Shown here: piece by piece, positions 35,201-44,200 of the stretch
How the letters are laid out: the number at the start of each line of letters is the position of its first letter
Numbering within the stretch: the stretch's first letter is position 1
Assembly (NCBI GenBank): GCA_023634235.1
Contig: JAMKCF010000015.1
Location: forward strand, 2,147,698-2,211,697
Length of the DNA stretch: 64,000 nt
Direction of reading: 5' to 3'
Origin: Pisaster brevispinus
Taxonomy: Eukaryota; Echinodermata; Asteroidea; Forcipulatida; Asteriidae
Notes under the pieces: model-generated
Database searches by the model: none
What the model saw: the letters and a program-made list of their open reading frames with translations, nothing else
Told to the model about the DNA's origin: nothing
Made by a program: the position numbers and the translations under genes

Positions 35201-38200
35201 AGAGCACCGGACTCAAGCTCTGGTGTTTCTGATCAGCAGAGTGTGGGTTCACTTCCCGGTCGTGGTACTTGTGTCCTTAAGCAAGATACTTAACCATTAT
35301 TGCTTCATCCTTTGCGCCACAGCACCTTGTAAACCATTACATGGTGCTATGTAAAGGAATAGGTCTCATATTACAGCACGTAGCTCCGCATACCTTATAA
35401 AATACTGACAGCGCATAGTGACCTTACGGTGATATGGTTATATAAGAATGGTATATTATTATTATTACTCTTTCATATCTTTCTCTGTCAGGATTGTCAT
35501 CCAGAACATTTGATCACGGAGAGTAAATTCCTGAGAGAAGAATCCCTTCTGGAGTTGATGAAGTCCTTGACATTCGCCTCCCAAGGGCCTGAGGCGGCCG
35601 ACTCCCTCGGAGTTCCCTATGAGGAGGAGGCAGCCGTCTTCAATCTGGAACTCCTCATGAGGGTCGTCTTAGAAAACAGGTATGAGACGTCGAGGAGAAG
35701 CTTTCTTGGAAAAGTGAGGAGAGAGATCCTGAAGATATTGAGGTCTTCTAAGAATCCACCGGGTTTTTTTTCGCCTCGGTGATTGACGTTTCTCTTTATC
35801 TTCTTTAGGGATCGTGTGGGTACGCTATGGCAAGGTGTCTGCGACCATCTGTACAGTCTCATCGTCTCTACCTCGGAGTACAGTCAGCTTGTTGAGAGAG
35901 CAGTGGTTGGTCTCCTAAGGCTAGCGATTCGCCTTCTTAGAAAAGATGACATCGCCACTCAGGTAGGTTATCCCAAACCGGCAAATAAAGGCCGGCCATA
36001 AATTAACATATTCTTAATGAATAATGCATGAGGGTGGAGCCACTGGGTTGATGAAAAGTACCAGGTAAATCCATTTAGGGTAAAAATGTCCACAAGCAAA
36101 AGCTTAAATTATGAGGGCTCAGTTTCATGGCTCTGCGTACTGCCGAATTCTGCGCTTGCGATCACCATTCTTAACTTACAGGGCAAGCATTTCTGCCTTA
36201 GCTGTGTAAGCGAAGAATGCCTAGTAGTGTGGAGTACGCACGCCCACAATTGTGTGGGATTTTTCTTTTATTTCATGAACTGACACGGTCTGTTGTCTTG
36301 TAGAACCAAAGTTTTGACTCCAAAAAATGGCGGACTGTGTTAGTTCACGAAGTAAAAGGAAAACCACGCAGTTTCGAGGCATACTTGTGTGGATCCTTAC
36401 ATTCCACTTTTAAAACGTCTTTCCAACCATCTTCATTTCATAACAAACGCTTTCAAATGCTTTTTTTTTTAGCCCAAACTGCCCAATCCAGGGCATTATT
36501 CCTCCCAAGTAAAACAGTATTCGGAACATGGCCAGAGCCATGCTCCCTACAAAAATTGAGAGAAATACCAACAGAAAATACCAACAGAAAATAAATGCGC
36601 TCTTCCTTGCTCAAAGCTAAAATGGAAAAGAAAAAGGTCCAAAGGTAACAGACGGAAACTCTTCAAAATAAGAAAGTCGCATCAGGCCCAAGAAAGATTG
36701 AGGGCGCGCTTGCGTTCACTATATTACTTTCTTCCCCGAAGATTTCAATTACCTTGACGTGCTCTCCCCTTCAAACAGGTGTTGATGTCGCTACGGATGT
36801 TGCTCCTCATGAAGAAGTCCGTCCTACAGCGAGTCTGTCGGCAGGTTGCTTACGGCCTCCATGAGTTGCTACGCACCAACGCCGCTAACATCCACACCTC
36901 TCATGATTGGTACACCCTCTTCACGTTGCTGGAGTGTGTCGGCGCTGGTGCCTCTCCGGCGGTTCACATGAGGAGTGTGAAGAGAGACGAGGAGAATAAC
37001 CTAGACGCGGGTAAGACGTCAGGAACAGGTTTTGTTTTTGTCTGAGTAGGGAGAAACTGTGGGTCAGGCATCTCCAGACCAGCTCAACCCCACGGTGTGA
37101 ACATCCAAGAAGGAAATGACTAATAAATTGTTTGTCTTTGCCGTCTCCTTCCCACAGATATGCTCCTTTTTAGTCTGTGTCAGTCACTGATTACTTTTTC
37201 TCCCTCTTCCCAACTTTGGTTTTTTTCCTTTTTGTTTCCAACCTCTTGTCGTAAAACCAGCCCCTGCCCTTTTGTGGTGTGACATCACAGGTTGCTAAAC
37301 ACATTTTAAGATCAAGCTTAGCTCTTTGTGAAATCAAGCCCGGGTATGCCAACTGCTATGAGAATAAAACAAAACACATTTTTTTGAAGCAGATTACTGT
37401 TTGATTCTGGTGGATTTGTGAGAGATAAAAAATACAAAGTTTTATGATGAGTCAACTAATTTTTTTGTCAAAGACGTAGGTCGGGGCTCGCCCTTAACAC
37501 AAGCCTGGCGTACATTGTCTAGTAAAAAATTTGCTATTGGCTAGTAAACACTTCTCAACTGGCCCTGTGGCCTGCGAAAAACTCTTCAACAGACTTGTTT
37601 TTATAACACTCAATATTTCCTCCTTTCGAGATGTGAAGAACAATGTTTTTTTTAAAGCATTACACGATTTTTGAGTGTGTGAATTTAACTTCATTTTAAA
37701 ACCAATGAACTGGTTGCGATCATCACCATTACTCAGAAAGATACATTGACGACAAAACAGGTTTCAAATCTGGGCTACCAAAAACTTCCTTGGGGCAAGT
37801 AAAATGGCGCAGTGTACCCTCCCGATGGGCTGCTGCCTGTAGGCATACGAGAGCCAGAGCGATCTTAATCTTCTCTCTATGGCGTCTTGTCTGGCGCCCT
37901 CTTCTCTTCTAGGCGTTCAATCCGACAGCGAGGTCTCCGTGGGTAGTGTCAGCGGAGCATCAGACCAGGGATATACCTCGGACAGTGAGCTCTTCAAACA
38001 TAGTAAACCGCATCGAACCAGCAGCGAGCCTGACGTCTCCACAATGTCAGATGATAGGGTCATCACAGTGAGTTTAACAATACTATTCTAATAGTTAAAT
38101 AGTTAATAGTTAAATAGTTAAATAGTTATAGTTTAATAGCATAGTTTAATAATTAAATTTGTATCAGGGATAAAGAATATTATTTGGTTTTATCCATACA

Positions 38201-41200
38201 CTGAAGTGTAAAGCACTGTATACGCAGTACTTTCCCAGAGCCCTGTGAACAAATCAACCGGCACATTACGTTTGTGGGATTCAAACCCATGACCTTTGCC
38301 ATTCTAGAGCAGATGCCTTACCACTAGACCACCGAGATTGCCCGGTAGCTAGAGGCAGTTTGAATTTGATATAGAACAATTAAGTTGTTGAAAGAACTCA
38401 GTATGCAGATGAGTGTGGGGTGCTTTTTGAGCAAGTTGTTTCCCTCAAACATTTGGTACTTTTGAACTGTAGGATTGCATGGGAATACCCTTTAGGGTTT
38501 GAAAAAGAGTAGATCGACAAATTGCTGTCAACGCCTAATTATTCTTTCCCCACCGTAGGTGAACCAGGACAGCTCCGCCCGAAGCTCCAACTCTAAAGAT
38601 GTTACCAAACCTCAGAACCAGTACAAGATTGCCCTGGACCAAACTTTGAGTCACCACGACACTAAGGCGTTGATGAAATGCTGCGAGTCGCTGGCGTTCC
38701 TCGTCCGGGATGCTGCTCATGTTACTCCCTCAAACTTTGAGTCGTGCGTTCACGCCATAAGGAGTTTTGTAGAGGCCACCGTGAACGGAGGTAGGAATAA
38801 TAAAGTTTCTCTTAAAAAAAGAAGCATTATTTATTTAATTGTATTAATACATATACAACAGCTCAATAAGTGCCAATAACTGGATGCATAAGAAACGAAA
38901 AGAAATGTTCAGTTTTAGATGTTGGAGGAAAACCCCAAAACTGAAAAAAACTCACGCAATCAGGTAGGGACTGAAAACCCAATCCACATGCAAGGCTCTA
39001 GGCGGGTTTGAACCGGGTATCACAGAGGTGAAAGGAAGGGACAGAAACCACTGAACCAACCTGATTCCCTAAGAGACGAGGTAGGGACTAAAACAAATGT
39101 GAAAATTAATAGAACTGACCTGCCTAAATGAAGCAAACTTTAATTAAATTAAAACAAAGCAGGGATGTGATTTCTCAATTTTTTTCTGGAAATCCGTTTT
39201 TTTACCCCCCCCCCAAAGTTTTTTCTATTTATTTATTTTAATTAAGACCATAAAAAACATGAAGGTAAAACCAAATAGAATGCCCCAGAGTGCAGATTAG
39301 GGTTTTTAAAACAAAAGATAAATGTATGTAAGTAGGCTTTGAGCTCGCCAGTTTTCGCCCTTTCAAGCTTTTGCGCTTTGCGGTCACAGTTCAGGGTTTT
39401 TATTTTCAACAGCCTATCACATCCCTGACAAAGGCACTTCTCGTCTAGATTATAGTCATGTACCATACAGTGAAATTTACATTTCCGTTCTGACTTTTGT
39501 TTAATTTCAGGAAAATTAAAGCACGACAGACAGAGGAAACCAGAGCCAGCCAAGGATCGTAAAAACACCAAGCTGTCGCGGAACCAAAAGCACAAGAAGA
39601 ACATGGCCAAGACGAACTCGGTCCCGGAGAAGATGTCTCAGATGTGTGATGTAGGAGAGGACGGGGAGGATGAAGGGCCACCTGGCGGATACCACTCACT
39701 CTCAATACAGGTTGGTGATTGGTTGATTGGTTTGTAATGGTGTGATTTGATTGGTGGGATGATTACTCCCTGTGAATAGTGGGAGGTGATTGGTTGATTT
39801 TGTTTTGTAATGTGATTTGATTGGTTGAGAGCTAGATAAAGGGATTGCTCTTTCAGAATAGTGGCACGTGATTGGTTGAATTTTAAAAGAAGGGTTTCCT
39901 CATGGGAAAATTGAGCAGTTCGTGTTCAATGAAAAGTACTCTCAATCAAACCTTGTAATTTTCATTTCACTGGATGGGAAAAGATTTTTATTTTGAAATA
40001 TTAATATTTTTGTACCTGTTGAACTCAAAGCAACCTTCCTATGAATTTCCTTATCAGTTATTGGACCTGATGCACACACTTCACACGAGGGCAGCCTCTA
40101 TCTTCAGCTCGTGGGCCGAAGAGGAACAGAAGGGCGGTGCAGGAAGTACCATCGACGCTGGAGCAAGTGCATTATGGATAAAATGCTGGTGCCCACTACT
40201 GCAAGGTTGGTAACATGTTGACACGTGGAACTGATCATGCAATTGATCAAATTGTAAGAATGTAGGTTTCTCAAGTTTTCTCAAAAGATTGCCAAAGTTA
40301 CCTACCTTAAGGTAGCCTGGCCTATCTACTTGTATACCATGTATTCATAAAGGTACCTATAATGTCCAAGTTGTTAGTGTTCCCAGGCTATTTTGTTGAA
40401 TAACTTATGGTAGCCTGGCCTATCCACTTATACACTATGCCTTTCTAAAATACTTATGATGTCTAAGCTGTGAGTGTTCCAGGCTATGCTGTAAAATCTG
40501 ATGAACAGGACCATTTCAAACGAATCTTCCATCCAATTGTTATTGTTATTTTATATTTCTGGTTATAAAACCAAGGAGGTCTCACAAGTGAACTTGACCC
40601 AGAAATACCGGGTTAACCCCTTCTCTTTCACGATAAGTGTTTTGGGTTCTTTAACTTGCACTACCAATCCAAGTATACGGGACCTACGGCTTTATGTCCC
40701 ATTTTAAGGAGAATTAAAATATGGTAAAGTATCTTGCTCAAGGACACAAGTGCCATGACAGGGACTCGAACCCACACTCTGCTCATCAGAAACACCAGAG
40801 CGTAAGTCAGGTGCTCTTCAACGGCCCGGCCACGACAACACGCCAAGTTACTTTCATTGATTTATACATTTTCCAGGTATCGCAAGGCTGTGCTGTGACA
40901 TCCGTCGACAAGTCCGCATGCAGGCCCTGACTTACCTCCAGAGAGCTCTTCTGGTCCATGACCTCCAGACCCTCTCTGCTGTAGAGTGGGAGTCTTGCTT
41001 TAACAAAGTCCTCTTCCCACTCCTGGCCAAGCTCCTTGAGCATATCAACCCTCTGGATCCCGTTGGTCTTGAGGAGACGAGGAGCAGAGCCGCTACGCTA
41101 CTCTGCAAGGTATAAAGGCTCAGTTGAAGTTTGTTTGTTTGTTTGTTTGTTTGTTTGTTTGTTTATTTTATTTCCATTCATACATTCATGCAATGATCGG

Positions 41201-44200
41201 TGACTCCAAACTAGACTCCTAACTAGATCAATACATGGTTATGAAACACCATACAAATATATATAATATGGAAGTGGATTGTGGTGAGGTGGAGGGGGAA
41301 CTTGTAGCGAAGTGGTCAGGAAATCAACTACTCATTGATGGATTTTAAGGTTTCTTAATTGACAACTGTTAAAGTCAAGTCTTACTCACAAGGGAAAACT
41401 GAGTGGGTAAATTTGAATTGATTGTGGGTTGAACAAAGAAAAAGGAGAGCGCCAACATTAGGGCTAGACGGCTCAGTTGGTAGAGCGCCGACACGTTAGT
41501 CTGGAGTTCGCAGGTTCAAATCCCCTTCTGGTAAATTTTTCTTTGTTCAACCCAAAATTAACACCTTAAGGGGCATGTTGCCTTCGGACTGGGCGCTATG
41601 GGCTATAAAAAGCATTTGCTATGAAATGAGTTTAGTTGGAAAGAGATTTTAAAAGTAGAATATAATGATTTACATGAATATACCTTGAAAATGTCTGGTT
41701 TTTTCTGTAATGTCATGACAGAACAGCGTCCGCTATTATGTAGAACCAAATTTTTTGGACTCCACAAAATGTAGGATCTTTTGTGCCGCTGGTTGTATTT
41801 CCGGAGACAAATTTATGTTTTTTAATCACTACTCACTAATTACAACACACTAGGTATTTCAGTGCATCAACAACTCTTTAAAAAGGATAAAGAGTCAACT
41901 CCAAATGGCAACTTTTTGAGAAATTTGAAGGCAATGTGTCCCTTGAAAGCCTGATAAATATTTTGCTTTACCTTCTCATTTTTTGTTTCCCTAACAGGTT
42001 TTCTTACAGCATCTGACACCCCTTCTATCTCTGGCAACATTCACCGCTCTGTGGCTTACCATACTGGACTTCATGGACAAGTACATGCATGCGGACAAGA
42101 GTGAATTACTGGTTGGTACAATTTAAACACTTTTTAATCAAGTAAATTGTTTTCTCTTCATATTAATACATAGAATGAGTTTGGGCACCTAGTATTGGGG
42201 TGTCAGGCCCGAGCGTTCTAGCCCACCGGACTCGAGCTCTGGTTTGGACTCAAGCTCTGGTTTGTTTCTGAGCAGCAGAGTGAGGTCTTGTGATACTTGT
42301 GTCCTTAAGCAAGACACTTAACCATTATTGCTGCATCCTTCGGATGGGACATAAAGCCGTAGGTCCCGTGTGTTGTGTAACGCACATAGAAGAACCCAGT
42401 TACACTCATCGCTTAGAGAAGTAGTTTGCCCTGGTGTTTCTGGTAGAGGCTGTTGAGTTGCGCCGCAGCACCTTCTGAGGTGCTTCATAAATGGGTCTCA
42501 TACTTCATAAACCTCGAAACCTTTCTTAAAAAGTTGTTTTTCTTCTGTTCAAGTGCCTTGAGCACCTTATTGATGGATGCCAAGGCTATATAAGACTCCA
42601 TTATTATTAATAATATTATTATTAGTCGCACCCCTGGTGTAAACCATTCCTTCTTGGTAGTGTCCATAAATCATATTTGGCACCCTGGAACAAAGTTATT
42701 GTCAAAATAGGGAGACTACCATTATTAGGGCTAGATAGCTCTGCCTCAGGTTTGGCACGTTAATCCAGAGGTCTCGGGTTCAAATCCTGCTCTAGTCACT
42801 TTATCTTTGTTCAACCCAAAGTTGATTCTTAATTTCTTTCTACAGTACGAAGCAATACCCCAGTCACTCAAGAACATGGTACTGGTCCTGGACACCGCAA
42901 ACGTCTTCCGAACTGACCCGGGGGCTGAGAGGGGGAAGGACTGTCAACTCTGGGTCTTCACCTGGGAGAGGATCGACTGCTTTCTGCCAGGACTCAGGGA
43001 CGAGGTCTTCAAACTCCATGAGCCTGGTTAGTGGTAGAAATTAGTAGAGAATATTTCTTTTGCTTTTGAAAAAAATGTGTGGAGATTGTAACGTGTTTGT
43101 GTTTTAGACTTGTGTTGTAGACTTTGTTAACAGTCCATTGAAATATTCAAATATGCCAGCACTTGCTGTCAGCGCCCCTCACTTGCAGGATGTTCACATG
43201 AGAGTCAATGGACGCCAAGTTACAACATAGTTACATGGAGCGTTTTGCTTGAGGAGATACAACTTTGTTGCGGAATGGAGTTACAACCTGGTTGCATTAA
43301 CACTCCAATAGCCAAAAAGAGGACAACTTTTGACGAGTCTTTCATGAAGGCTAGAAAACAAATGAAAAAACCAAAACCCAATCGTAACAGATTCAAAAAG
43401 CTTGCCCCAAACCATTCGACATAGCAACTGTCTTTTTAGTCTGAGGCATTCAAATTTAAATGGTAACTTGTGAGTAAGCAAGTCATTGTACCAGACGTTA
43501 TTCAAATCTAACTTCCAAACGGCTTTATATTGCAAGTTGATCGCCACCCATCCTTGAAATCTGGCTGAAAACATAAACACCGTTTCTTCTTTTCCTCTCT
43601 TTTACTTTTTGGAGTAGTCAACCGAGATCCAGCCCCGAGTAGTGCCACAACAAACGCCCCTACACCCGACGGAATTGTCAGAGATGGGTCACCAAATGAG
43701 GAGCAGCCAAGCACAGTGGATACAAAACCAGAGGGTAAACCGGCCATCTTGATTTTTTCTTCCGTACAAGTTTATGTAGCCAAACTGAGGCTAAGAAGAG
43801 AAATTGGTCTGGTGCCTTATGTTTGACTGCTCAACATCATCATCTAGGACAAATTTCATGGAGCCACTTAAGCACACAAAAAAAGCTAAGAAAAACAAAA
43901 TTATGCTTTCCAAAATAAGATTACTAAAGTGATATTGCTATGTCGTTATCAGTCAGTATGTCGTTGTACATGCCAAAACTTCTCCAACCCGCTTTGGTTC
44001 TTTACCTAATTTCTTCTCATGTTTGTTAAGCCTAAATGCAGCACAAGGAATCTGACTGACTCTGTATCATTGAATGGATTTGTCCTTCTCTATGTCTTCC
44101 AACCGGATGATCCTATTAACTCTTTCAGTGCCCACTTTTATTTTTTTGCGTTTTTGAACCTAAAATGCCCAGCTTTTTGTGGTTTTTCCAAATTCTGTAT

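Noticed and set aside
40661..40846. Minus/plus frames with SNPHSA-type peptides in several places
   Set aside because: They are translations of the SINE body and recur wherever it is inserted.
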